Assembly (NCBI RefSeq): GCF_000702325.1
Contig: NZ_KL370891.1
Span: 456,917 to 520,916, forward strand
Direction: 5' to 3'
Source of the DNA: Thiomicrorhabdus sp. Milos-T2
GTDB lineage: Bacteria > Pseudomonadota > Gammaproteobacteria > Thiomicrospirales > Thiomicrospiraceae
DNA: 64,000 nt
Positions 9,215 through 17,741 of this stretch are shown one piece after another. The notes beneath the pieces were generated by a model. The model did not search any database. It was not told the origin of the DNA and worked only from the letters and a program-made list of their open reading frames with translations. Position 1 is the first letter of the stretch. Every line of letters begins with the position of its first letter. The position numbers were made by a program, and so were the translations under genes.

Positions 9215-11119
9215 ATGTGCGGAATTGTTTGCGGAGTAGCAGAAAGAAATATTGTTCCCATACTTTTGGAAGGTCTTAAGCGTCTCGAATACCGAGGCTA
9301 TGATTCTTCTGGTATTGCACTTTTAGATTCTCAAGGTCATATTCAACGTGTACGCTCTCTGGGTAAGATTATTAATCTAGAGAAAAAAGTTCAATCACAA
9401 ACGACAGAATTTAATGGCAGTATTGGTATAGCTCATACTCGCTGGGCTACGCATGGTGTTCCGGCCAAAAATAATGCCCATCCCCATATCTGTAATAATC
9501 AAGTAGCAGTTGTTCATAACGGTATTATTGAAAATTACCAGAGTTTAAAATCCCAGCAGCTTACAGAAGGTTATCTTTTTACTTCAGAGACCGATACAGA
9601 AGTCGTTGCCCATGGTATTCACCAGCAATTAGAAAATTCATCTACTTTGTTACAAGCTGTTCAAAAAGCGGTTGCTCTCTTTGATGGAGCCTATGCGTTA
9701 GGTGTTATTTCTTCAGATTTCCCAGAAACACTCATTGCAGCAAGAAAAGGTAGTCCTTTAGTCATTGGTGTGGGGATTGGTGAACATTTTATCGCTTCTG
9801 ATGTGTCAGCATTATTGCCTGTTACTCAAAACTTCATCTTTTTAGAAGAGGGGGATGTTGCAGAGCTTTCCCGCGAAAGTGTCAAAATTTATAATGCAAA
9901 TGGAGATTTGGTTAAACGCCCAATAAAACAGTCTCAGCTATCAGCTAACGCGGTAGATTTAGGTGAACATCGCCATTACATGCACAAAGAAATTTTTGAA
10001 CAACCACAAGCCGTCATCGACACACTTGAAGCTCGAATAACTAAAGATAGTGTTTTAACCTCCGCTTTTGGGCATAATGCCGAAGCGATTTTTAAAACCA
10101 TTCAACAAATCCAAATCATTGCTTGCGGTACCTCTTATCATTCTGGATTAGTCGCTAAATATTGGTTTGAAGACATTATTGGTCTGCCTTGTCAGGTTGA
10201 AGTCGCTAGTGAATATCGTTACCGTAATCCAGTTATTCAAAACAATACCCTGTTTGTTACGATTAGTCAGTCAGGCGAAACGGCCGACACACTTGCAGCA
10301 CTGCAACAAATTAAAAATTACTGTCATTGCGAAGAGCAAAGTGCCGCGGCAATCCATGGAAATCAAAAGGCCAGAACAACCCTTAATATCCCAACGTTAA
10401 CCATTTGTAATGTTCCAGAATCCAGTCTAACTAGAGAGAGTGATTTAACATTCTTAACTCATGCCGGGCCTGAAATTGGGGTGGCATCAACTAAAGCTTT
10501 TACTACACAATTAGTCGCGTTATCTTTATTATTAACCTCTGTTGGTAAAACATTAGGGTTAATGGATAAAGAACAAGAGCAAAAAATTGTACACGGTTTA
10601 ATCAAATTACCAGGCCTAGTAACCAGTGCTTTAGAGCATGAAAATGAAATAAAAGAGATTGCCAATACTTTTGCGGATAAAAACAATGCACTGTTTTTAG
10701 GGCGTGGAACCATGTACCCCATTGCGCTGGAAGGTGCTTTAAAGCTAAAAGAAATAAGCTATATTCACGCGGAAGCTTATCCTGCAGGAGAGCTAAAGCA
10801 TGGCCCGTTAGCGTTAATTGACGAGCTTATGCCAGTCGTGGCAATTGCTCCAAAAGATGATTTACTAGAAAAATTAAAATCAAATTTACAAGAAGTCAAA
10901 GCCCGTGGTGGACAAATGATCGTCTTTGAAGACGAAGAGTCCGATGTCAGTTCAGACAAAGATTTTAAAGTGGTGAAAACAACGAGTAATGTTGGCCGAA
11001 TTACCGCCCCAATAACCTTTAATATTCCACTGCAATTATTAAGCTACCACGTAGCCCTAATTAAAGGCACTGACGTGGATCAACCAAGAAACCTGGCTAA
11101 GAGTGTCACTGTAGAGTAA
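9215..11119 (+). CDS. glmS: Glutamine--fructose-6-phosphate aminotransferase (isomerizing)
   Basis: Makes glucosamine-6-phosphate from fructose-6-phosphate and glutamine, the entry to UDP-GlcNAc. The catalytic Cys follows the initiator Met (MCGIV). The glutaminase half carries TRWATHG and the synthase half has two SIS domains (CGTSYHSG, SQSGETADT) and the conserved end [13 protein letters not shown]. At 634 residues it is about 25 longer than E. coli GlmS. Most of the excess is one block (residues roughly 369-390, CHCEEQSAAAIHGNQKARTT), part of which is encoded by a 38-bp interspersed repeat at 10322-10359. Its stop shares a base with the next gene's start (TAATG). A diverged copy of its last ~90 codons lies at 12508-12829. 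Confidence 0.95.
   Translation: MCGIVCGVAERNIVPILLEGLKRLEYRGYDSSGIALLDSQGHIQRVRSLGKIINLEKKVQSQTTEFNGSIGIAHTRWATHGVPAKNNAHPHICNNQVAVVHNGIIENYQSLKSQQLTEGYLFTSETDTEVVAHGIHQQLENSSTLLQAVQKAVALFDGAYALGVISSDFPETLIAARKGSPLVIGVGIGEHFIASDVSALLPVTQNFIFLEEGDVAELSRESVKIYNANGDLVKRPIKQSQLSANAVDLGEHRHYMHKEIFEQPQAVIDTLEARITKDSVLTSAFGHNAEAIFKTIQQIQIIACGTSYHSGLVAKYWFEDIIGLPCQVEVASEYRYRNPVIQNNTLFVTISQSGETADTLAALQQIKNYCHCEEQSAAAIHGNQKARTTLNIPTLTICNVPESSLTRESDLTFLTHAGPEIGVASTKAFTTQLVALSLLLTSVGKTLGLMDKEQEQKIVHGLIKLPGLVTSALEHENEIKEIANTFADKNNALFLGRGTMYPIALEGALKLKEISYIHAEAYPAGELKHGPLALIDELMPVVAIAPKDDLLEKLKSNLQEVKARGGQMIVFEDEESDVSSDKDFKVVKTTSNVGRITAPITFNIPLQLLSYHVALIKGTDVDQPRNLAKSVTVE
10322..10359. repeat. 38-bp GTCATTGCGA...GGCAATCCATGG repeat inserted in frame in glmS
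   Basis: This stretch has the same length as the intergenic repeat at 39736-39773 and matches it at about 31-32 of 38 positions, including the outer GTCATTGCGA and GGCAATCCATGG. Within glmS it encodes C-H-C-E-E-Q-S-A-A-A-I-H-G, residues absent from E. coli GlmS as I recall it. The frame stays open through it. Confidence 0.85.
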
Positions 11120-12489
11120 TGGATTTATTAACCCTAATACAACAAGGAGAATCTGGCACGCTAGAGTTTAAGCAATCATTTGGTAAAGAAGCGATTGAAA
11201 CGATGTGTGCTTTTGCCAATGCTAAAGGGGGATGGTTGTTAGTTGGTGTGCAAGATAACGGCACGATATCAGGGTTGGCAGTAACTGAAGAAACACCACA
11301 AAAGATTATTAACCAAATCAAAACGCAAACAGAGCCAGGTTTAATTGTGGATGTTGAACCAGTGTTAATTGAAAACAACTCTGTTTTAGTAATTAAGGTA
11401 GGTGAATTTCCAATTAAGCCAGTCAGTTTTAAAGGGCGATTCTACCAGCGCAAAGTCAATAGCAATCACCAAATGACGCTGACTGAAATTGCCAATATGC
11501 ACCTTCAATCTCTGCAATTGTCATGGGATGCCTACCCTGCCAGTGCCACAAATTTGAATGATTTAGACCCAACGAAAATTAAAAAGTTTATCGAGCGAGT
11601 GAATCAAAAAGGGCGTTTTAGCTTAAACGGAACACCTGAAGAAAGCCTTATCAAACTCAATCTGCTTAAAGAAAACCAGGTGACTCACGCCGCTAATTTG
11701 TTATTTGGCAAAGAGCAAAATACTTACAATATTCATATCGGGCGCTTTAAGACACCAAGTATGATTATTGACGATAAAATGGTTCGTGCCACCTTGTTTG
11801 ATGCAGTCGAAGAAACTATGCGTATCATCATTTCTCATCTCAAAGTCGCCTTTGAAATTACTGGAAAAAAAGTCGAGCGCACCGAAATTTTTGAATATCC
11901 GCTTGAAGCTCTTCGTGAATTGGTATTAAACTCAATCATTCATCGAGATTACACTAGTCCCGTGGACAATCAAATTAAAATATTTGACCAAAAAATCACT
12001 ATTTTTAATCCTGGAAAACTCTATGGCGACTTAACCATTGAGCAATTAAAAACCGATAGTTACCCCTCGCGTACCCGTAATAAGCTGGTTGCCGAAGGCT
12101 TTTACTTAACTGGGGATATCGAAAAATACGGTAGTGGTTATCAGCGTATCCGAAAAGCAATACAAAATTACCCAACCATGACTTTTGATTATGAAGAAAG
12201 CGGGGATGGCTATATGGTTGCCATTGGTTATAATCAACAAAAACAAACTTCGGTAACGAATGAGGGTGTAACTGAGGGTGTAACTGAGGGTGTAACTGAG
12301 GGTGTAACTGAGGGTGTAAAAAAACTTCTAGATTTTATCCAAAAAAATCCAGGCTTAAGAACTACGCAAATTGAAACGCAGCTTAATGTGCCAGTAAAAA
12401 CCCTAGAACGCTGGTTAAAACAATTAAAAGACCAAAATATGATAGAGTTTCGTGGTGCGTCTAAAACAGGTGGATACCATGCTAAATAA
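11119..12489 (+). CDS. AlbA_2 (Schlafen-type) putative DNA-binding / ATP-binding regulator
   Basis: The 456-residue protein has an N-terminal AlbA_2 domain ([11 protein letters not shown] at residues 11-21, then [18 protein letters not shown]). A central GHKL-like ATP-binding region follows ([31 protein letters not shown]). The C-terminal winged helix is [20 protein letters not shown]. Such COG2865-type proteins are usually called predicted transcriptional regulators; targets are unknown. Before the winged helix is an EGVT tetrapeptide array from a 12-bp tandem repeat. The ATG overlaps the glmS stop. The gene is bracketed by two glmS 3' ends, which suggests it arrived by integration. Confidence 0.8.
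   Translation: MDLLTLIQQGESGTLEFKQSFGKEAIETMCAFANAKGGWLLVGVQDNGTISGLAVTEETPQKIINQIKTQTEPGLIVDVEPVLIENNSVLVIKVGEFPIKPVSFKGRFYQRKVNSNHQMTLTEIANMHLQSLQLSWDAYPASATNLNDLDPTKIKKFIERVNQKGRFSLNGTPEESLIKLNLLKENQVTHAANLLFGKEQNTYNIHIGRFKTPSMIIDDKMVRATLFDAVEETMRIIISHLKVAFEITGKKVERTEIFEYPLEALRELVLNSIIHRDYTSPVDNQIKIFDQKITIFNPGKLYGDLTIEQLKTDSYPSRTRNKLVAEGFYLTGDIEKYGSGYQRIRKAIQNYPTMTFDYEESGDGYMVAIGYNQQKQTSVTNEGVTEGVTEGVTEGVTEGVKKLLDFIQKNPGLRTTQIETQLNVPVKTLERWLKQLKDQNMIEFRGASKTGGYHAK
12262..12318. repeat. 12-bp in-frame tandem repeat (GAGGGTGTAACT)
   Basis: Four perfect units plus a partial fifth, encoding EGVT repeats in the linker before the winged helix of the AlbA_2 protein. The unit is a multiple of three, so changes in copy number would alter linker length without shifting the frame. 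Confidence 0.92.
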
Positions 12490-12507
12490 ATTTTTAGTTT
12501 TGTTAGT

Positions 12508-12829
12508 AGTTGCCACGGCACATAAAAATGATTTACTAGAAAAACTAAAATCAAATTTACAAGAAGTAAAAGCACGCGGTGGGCAAATGATCGTCTTTGA
12601 AGACGAAGAGTCCGATACATGTCCTGTGGCCATAGAAAAACAACAAGGGCATAGGATTAGTTCAGACAAAGATTTTAAAGTCGTAAAAACCACCACTAAT
12701 GTTGGCCGAATTACCGCCCTAATAACTTTTAATATTCCATTGCAGTTACTAAGCTACCATGTAGCCTTAATTAAAGGCACTGATGTGGATCAACCCCGAA
12801 ATTTAGCAAAATCAGTTACAGTAGAATAA
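12508..12829 (+). pseudogene. Duplicated, diverged 3' fragment of glmS
   Basis: Encodes a second copy of the GlmS C-terminus, from about VVATAHKND through [17 protein letters not shown] to [13 protein letters not shown] and a TAA. Against 10841-11119 the differences are mostly synonymous, so this copy diverged within a functional gene, probably in a related strain, rather than decaying here. It also carries about 39 extra bases (about 12616-12657, reading [13 protein letters not shown]) missing from the intact copy. An ATG at 12479 could start a 116-residue product overlapping the end of the AlbA_2 gene, but a lone partial SIS domain is unlikely to work. Confidence 0.88.
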
Positions 12830-12844
12830 AATCGTAGAGTAAAT

Positions 12845-13963
12845 ATGAAAAAGAAAGCTTTAATAACAGGTGTCACCGGCCAAGACGGCTCTTACTTAGC
12901 CGAGTTTTTATTAGAAAAAGGCTATGAGGTCCATGGTATTAAACGTCGTGCCTCTTCATTTAATACTCAGCGTGTAGATCATATTTACCAAGATCCCCAT
13001 GTGGATAATAAAAACTTTATTCTGCATTATGGTGATTTAACCGATTCTTCAAACCTAACGCGTATTTTGCAAGAAGTGCAACCTGATGAAGTCTATAACC
13101 TAGGTGCTCAGTCTCACGTAGCTGTATCATTTGAATCCCCAGAATATACTGCTGATGTGGATGGTATGGGAACCTTGCGTTTATTAGAATCGATTCGTTT
13201 ATTAGGTTTAGAAAAGAAAACCAAATTCTACCAGGCCTCTACCTCTGAACTGTTTGGTGAAGTACAAGAGATTCCACAAAAAGAAACCACTCCTTTTTAC
13301 CCACGATCACCTTATGCCGTCGCTAAAATGTACGCCTATTGGATTGTAGTCAACTACCGTGAATCTTATGGCATGTATGCCTGTAACGGGATTTTGTTTA
13401 ACCACGAATCACCGCGCCGAGGTGAAACCTTTGTAACCCGTAAAATCACCCGTGGTTTAGCCAATATCTCACAAGGGTTAGAGCACTGTTTATATATGGG
13501 GAATATAGATGCCTTACGTGACTGGGGACATGCCAAAGATTACGTGCGTATGCAATGGATGATGTTACAACAAGAACAAGCCGATGACTTTGTCATCGCA
13601 ACGGGCGTGCAATACTCAGTTCGTCAGTTTATAAAATGGTCAGCAGAAGAGCTAGGCGTTACCGTAGAATTTACGGGTAAAGGCCTAGATGAAATTGGAA
13701 CCATTACCGCGATTGAAGGAGATAAAGCCCCAGCACTTAATGTAGGTGACGTGATTGTCAGAATTGACCCACGTTACTTCCGCCCTGCTGAAGTAGAAAC
13801 CTTATTAGGTGACCCCGCTAAAGCCAAACAAAAACTAGGCTGGACACCAGAAATTACCGTACAAGAAATGTGTGCAGAAATGGTAGCAGAAGATCTTAAA
13901 GTCGCTCAACGCCATGCCTTGCTAAAAGAACACGGTCATGATGTTCCGGTTTCTGTGGAGTAG
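12845..13963 (+). CDS. gmd: GDP-mannose 4,6-dehydratase
   Basis: Converts GDP-D-mannose to GDP-4-keto-6-deoxymannose, first step to GDP-L-fucose. The 372-residue SDR protein has [20 protein letters not shown] at the NAD(P) site, [14 protein letters not shown], the catalytic [10 protein letters not shown] (YxxxK) and the substrate segment [16 protein letters not shown]. It opens the polysaccharide locus. fcl follows after a 395-bp repeat-rich gap that interrupts the usual gmd-fcl pairing. Confidence 0.96.
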   Translation: MKKKALITGVTGQDGSYLAEFLLEKGYEVHGIKRRASSFNTQRVDHIYQDPHVDNKNFILHYGDLTDSSNLTRILQEVQPDEVYNLGAQSHVAVSFESPEYTADVDGMGTLRLLESIRLLGLEKKTKFYQASTSELFGEVQEIPQKETTPFYPRSPYAVAKMYAYWIVVNYRESYGMYACNGILFNHESPRRGETFVTRKITRGLANISQGLEHCLYMGNIDALRDWGHAKDYVRMQWMMLQQEQADDFVIATGVQYSVRQFIKWSAEELGVTVEFTGKGLDEIGTITAIEGDKAPALNVGDVIVRIDPRYFRPAEVETLLGDPAKAKQKLGWTPEITVQEMCAEMVAEDLKVAQRHALLKEHGHDVPVSVE

Positions 13964-14358
13964 TTTTACTACAAAGATTTTCACCACGAAGGCACGAAGA
14001 CACGAAGATTTTGAGAGATTCTTCACTTCGTTCAGAATGACAAATTGTTTTGTCATACTGAGGCTTTAGCCCAAGGATCTAACCCCCTACTGTCATTGCG
14101 AGGAGAAAATCGACGTGGCAATCTCTTTCAATTTACGTCATTATCGGACTTGATCCGATAATCTTTAATAAGGGAGTGAGATCCCCGGGTCAAGCCCGAG
14201 GATGATGGTGGATAAATTATCATTGCCCAGTACAAACGTCATTACCCGTGACCATACGTCATTACCCGACTTGATCGGGTAATCTCTACGGTGTGTCTTT
14301 GTCCCGTTTGACTAGATAATCTCTTACAACATAAAATCATAAAGATGAGTTTATACAC
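13964..14358. repeat. Repeat-rich intergenic region between gmd and fcl
   Basis: Holds several small interspersed repeats: a CACCACGAAG-type repeat (13978-14008), a TTCAGAATGAC-type repeat (about 14018-14045), a GTCATTGCGAGGAG to GTGGCAATC repeat (about 14091-14133), and hairpins of the GTCATTATCGGACTTGATCC type (14136-14164), the CCCGGGTCAAGCCCGAGGATG type (about 14176-14207) and the ATTACCCGACTTGATCGGGT type (about 14260-14284). No ORF was recognised. Promoter activity for fcl cannot be judged. Confidence 0.8.
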
Positions 14359-15318
14359 ATGAAAACAATTTTTGTAGCAGGCCATAGAGGCATGGTGGGT
14401 TCTGCGATTGTACGTCAGTTAGAACAAGATAGCAGTAACACAGTGATTACCTCTACCCGCTCTGAATTGGACTTAACTAATCAGCAAGCGGTTAATGAAT
14501 ATTTTGCCGCTAACCAAATTGACCAAGTCTATTTAGCAGCGGCTAAGGTGGGCGGTATTCATGCTAATAATGAATACCCGGCAGAATTCATTTATGAAAA
14601 CCTCATGATTGAAGCCAATATTGTGCACGCAGCTCATCAAAACGATGTGCAGCAACTGCTGTTTTTAGGATCGTCTTGTATTTACCCTAGGCTTGCGCCA
14701 CAACCAATGAAAGAAGATGCATTACTAACAGGTGAATTGGAATGTACTAATGAACCTTATGCCATTGCTAAGATTGCTGGCATTAAGTTATGCGAAAGCT
14801 ATAATCGTCAATACGGACGTGATTACCGCTCAGTGATGCCAACCAATCTGTATGGTGAAAACGATAACTTTCATCCAGAGAACTCACATGTGATTCCGGC
14901 TTTATTAAGACGTTTTCATGAAGCAAAGTTAAATAATGATCCAGTAGTCATGGCTTGGGGTTCTGGTAAGCCAATGCGTGAGTTTTTGCATGTAGATGAT
15001 ATGGCCCAAGCCTCTATTTTTGTGATGAACTTAGATAATGAAATTTATCAAAAAGAAACTCAACCCATGCTCTCTCATATTAACGTGGGAACAGGGGTGG
15101 ATTGTACGATTCGTGAATTGGTCGAGACCGTGGCTAAAGTGACGGGTTATGAAGGCCAAATTGAATTTGATGCCACCAAACCCGATGGTGCACCAAGAAA
15201 GCTAATGGATGTATCACGTTTAGAAAGATTAGGCTGGAAAGCTAAAACGTCTTTAGAAGAAGGTTTAGCGATGACCTATGAGTGGTTTTTAGCGCATCAA
15301 GATGACTACCGAAAATAA
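14359..15318 (+). CDS. fcl: GDP-L-fucose synthase
   Basis: Bifunctional epimerase/reductase that turns GDP-4-keto-6-deoxymannose into GDP-L-fucose. The 319-residue SDR protein begins [19 protein letters not shown] (NADPH site). It has [14 protein letters not shown] and the catalytic [20 protein letters not shown] (YxxxK), then [20 protein letters not shown]. Together with gmd it provides fucose for the surface glycan. Confidence 0.96.
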   Translation: MKTIFVAGHRGMVGSAIVRQLEQDSSNTVITSTRSELDLTNQQAVNEYFAANQIDQVYLAAAKVGGIHANNEYPAEFIYENLMIEANIVHAAHQNDVQQLLFLGSSCIYPRLAPQPMKEDALLTGELECTNEPYAIAKIAGIKLCESYNRQYGRDYRSVMPTNLYGENDNFHPENSHVIPALLRRFHEAKLNNDPVVMAWGSGKPMREFLHVDDMAQASIFVMNLDNEIYQKETQPMLSHINVGTGVDCTIRELVETVAKVTGYEGQIEFDATKPDGAPRKLMDVSRLERLGWKAKTSLEEGLAMTYEWFLAHQDDYRK

Positions 15319-15374
15319 TTTTTGTCTTTAGATGAATTATTTGAGTGGATAAAATATTAAAAGGTTTTTAATGA

Positions 15375-16283
15375 ATGAATAATAACAGATTAACCCATCT
15401 TAGAAAACTTGAAGCAGAATCCATTCACATTATGCGTGAAGTGATTGCTGAGTTCGAAAATCCAGCAATGCTTTATAGTGTTGGGAAAGATTCATCGGTC
15501 ATGCTTCATTTAGCGCAAAAAGCCTTTTACCCTGCACCACCACCTTTTCCTTTAGTTCATGTAGACACTACTTGGAAGTTCAAGGAGATGATTGAATTTC
15601 GTGACCAACGTGCCAAAGAAGTGGGTATGGAATTAATTGTTCATATTAATCCCAAAGGGCAAGAGATGAACATCTCTCCCTTTGAGCATGGTTCTGGCAT
15701 GCATACCGACATTATGAAGACTGAAGGGCTTCGCCAGATGTTGGATATTTACCAATACGATGCCGTATTTGGTGGGGCGCGTCGTGATGAAGAAAAATCC
15801 CGTGCAAAAGAACGTATTTACTCTTTCCGTGATAAAAACCATCGTTGGGATCCAAAAAATCAACGTCCAGAATTGTGGGAAATTTATAATGGACGACACC
15901 AAAAAGGCGAATCTATTCGTGTTTTTCCGTTATCTAATTGGACCGAGCTGGATATTTGGCAGTACATCTACTTAGAAGGTGTTCCAATTCCTGATTTGTA
16001 TTTCTCAAAAGAGCGCCCTGTTGTCGAGTATGGCGGAACTAAGATTATGGTTGATGACGAGCGTATGCCAGAAGAATTGCGTAACAAAGCGAAAATGGAG
16101 AGTGTACGTTTTAGAACATTAGGCTGTTACCCTCTAACAGGTGCAGTTGAATCAACGGCAACTACCTTACCTGAAATTATCCAAGAAATGTTGTTGACCA
16201 AAGTATCAGAAAGACAAGGTCGAATGATTGATCACGATGAAGCAGGATCAATGGAAAAGAAAAAAATCGAAGGGTATTTCTAA
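15375..16283 (+). CDS. cysD: Sulfate adenylyltransferase subunit 2
   Basis: Catalytic subunit of ATP sulfurylase, forming APS from sulfate and ATP with CysN. The 302-residue protein has the PP-loop-like [17 protein letters not shown] and the [19 protein letters not shown] segment. The ATG at 15375 is used; an ATG four bases earlier runs into a stop. It is 12 bases from cysN. Its place in a polysaccharide locus with cysC, cysQ and a sulfotransferase points to PAPS supply for sulfation rather than only cysteine synthesis. Confidence 0.96.
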   Translation: MNNNRLTHLRKLEAESIHIMREVIAEFENPAMLYSVGKDSSVMLHLAQKAFYPAPPPFPLVHVDTTWKFKEMIEFRDQRAKEVGMELIVHINPKGQEMNISPFEHGSGMHTDIMKTEGLRQMLDIYQYDAVFGGARRDEEKSRAKERIYSFRDKNHRWDPKNQRPELWEIYNGRHQKGESIRVFPLSNWTELDIWQYIYLEGVPIPDLYFSKERPVVEYGGTKIMVDDERMPEELRNKAKMESVRFRTLGCYPLTGAVESTATTLPEIIQEMLLTKVSERQGRMIDHDEAGSMEKKKIEGYF

Positions 16284-16295
16284 AGGATTAAGGTT

Positions 16296-17741
16296 ATGGC
16301 GGTTGAAAAAACAGATTTATTAGCAACGGATATCGAAGGGTATTTACATCAACACGAAAACAAAGAACTATTACGTTTCATCACTTGCGGAAGTGTGGAT
16401 GATGGTAAAAGTACCTTAATTGGTCGTTTATTACATGACAGTAAAATGATTTTTGAAGATCAGTTAGCTGCAATCAATAAAGATTCTAAAAAACACGGTA
16501 CCACTGGCGAAGAAATTGATTTAGCGTTATTGGTTGATGGTCTTCAGTCTGAGCGTGAGCAAGGTATTACCATTGATGTGGCTTATCGTTTCTTTGCAAC
16601 GGATAAGCGTAAATTTATCATTGCCGACACTCCAGGGCATGAACAATACACACGCAACATGGCCACGGGTGCCTCTACTGCAGATTTAGCCATTATCTTA
16701 ATTGATGCACGTTACGGTGTACAAACCCAAACTCGTCGTCATTCTTATATTACCAGCCTGTTAGGCATTAAGCATATTGTGGTGGCGGTGAATAAGATGG
16801 ATTTAGTCGACTTTAGTGAAGATCGTTTTAATGAAATTAAAACTCAATACATCGAATTTGCAAAAGAATTAGGCATTGAAAATCCAGTATTCAGTCCTGT
16901 TTCTGCTTTAACCGGTGATAACTTGGTAAATCCAAGTGACAATATGCCTTGGTTTAAAGAAGCCCCGTTAATGCAGTTGCTGGATACGATTGAAATTGGT
17001 GATTCAATTGATCATGATCATTTCCGTTTTCCTGTTCAATATGTGAATCGACCACATTTAGACTTTAGAGGATTCTGCGGAACCATTGCCGCTGGTGATA
17101 TCTCAGTCGGTGACGAGATTACGGTTTTACCTTCGTTGAAGACATCAACGGTAAAACAAGTGATTCAGCCAGCGGTAAATGATGACATTATGGAAGTTGA
17201 ATCGGCTTTTGCTCCTATGGCGATTACCTTAACGTTAAGTGATGAAATCGACATTAGTCGTGGTGACATGATTGTAAAAAGTTCAGATATTCCTGAAGTT
17301 GCTGATCAACTTGAAGTGATGTTGGTTTGGATGGATGAATCTTCGATGAAGCCTGGAACTGATTATCTAATCAAGCGTGCGACGAATGTCACTACAGGTC
17401 GTTTTACCGAAATTGATTACCGGGTTGACGTAAATACATTAGAAAAAAGTGCTACTGAAGTTTTAGAACTGAATGAAATCGCTTCTTGTCAATTAAGTGT
17501 AAATCAAAGAATTTCTTTTGACCCCTATTCAGATATTAAAGGAACAGGTTCTTTTATCGTAATAGATAAATATACCAATGTTACCTTAGCGGCGGGAATG
17601 ATTGTGAAAAAATCTGAAACACAAACTAGTGGTGTTTCTGCTAAAGAATATAGTGCATTTGAAAAAGATTTAAATGCCTTAATTCGTCAGCACTATCCAG
17701 AGTGGCAATGCCAATCGATTGAAGACGTGTTGAGTGTTTGA
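16296..17741 (+). CDS. cysN: Sulfate adenylyltransferase subunit 1 (GTPase)
   Basis: Regulatory GTPase subunit of ATP sulfurylase, EF-Tu-like. The 481-residue protein shows G1 GSVDDGKSTLIGRLL, G3 ADTPGHEQYTRNM, G4 VNKMDLV and later beta-barrel domains. It ends without a fused APS kinase; cysC is separate downstream. The stop overlaps the next gene's TTG start (TTGA), so the permease is probably translationally coupled. Confidence 0.96.
   Translation: MAVEKTDLLATDIEGYLHQHENKELLRFITCGSVDDGKSTLIGRLLHDSKMIFEDQLAAINKDSKKHGTTGEEIDLALLVDGLQSEREQGITIDVAYRFFATDKRKFIIADTPGHEQYTRNMATGASTADLAIILIDARYGVQTQTRRHSYITSLLGIKHIVVAVNKMDLVDFSEDRFNEIKTQYIEFAKELGIENPVFSPVSALTGDNLVNPSDNMPWFKEAPLMQLLDTIEIGDSIDHDHFRFPVQYVNRPHLDFRGFCGTIAAGDISVGDEITVLPSLKTSTVKQVIQPAVNDDIMEVESAFAPMAITLTLSDEIDISRGDMIVKSSDIPEVADQLEVMLVWMDESSMKPGTDYLIKRATNVTTGRFTEIDYRVDVNTLEKSATEVLELNEIASCQLSVNQRISFDPYSDIKGTGSFIVIDKYTNVTLAAGMIVKKSETQTSGVSAKEYSAFEKDLNALIRQHYPEWQCQSIEDVLSV

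Noticed and set aside
12234-12620. 128-codon minus-strand frame with TPSV repeats
   Set aside because: Antisense shadow of the AlbA_2 gene's tandem repeat and of the glmS fragment.
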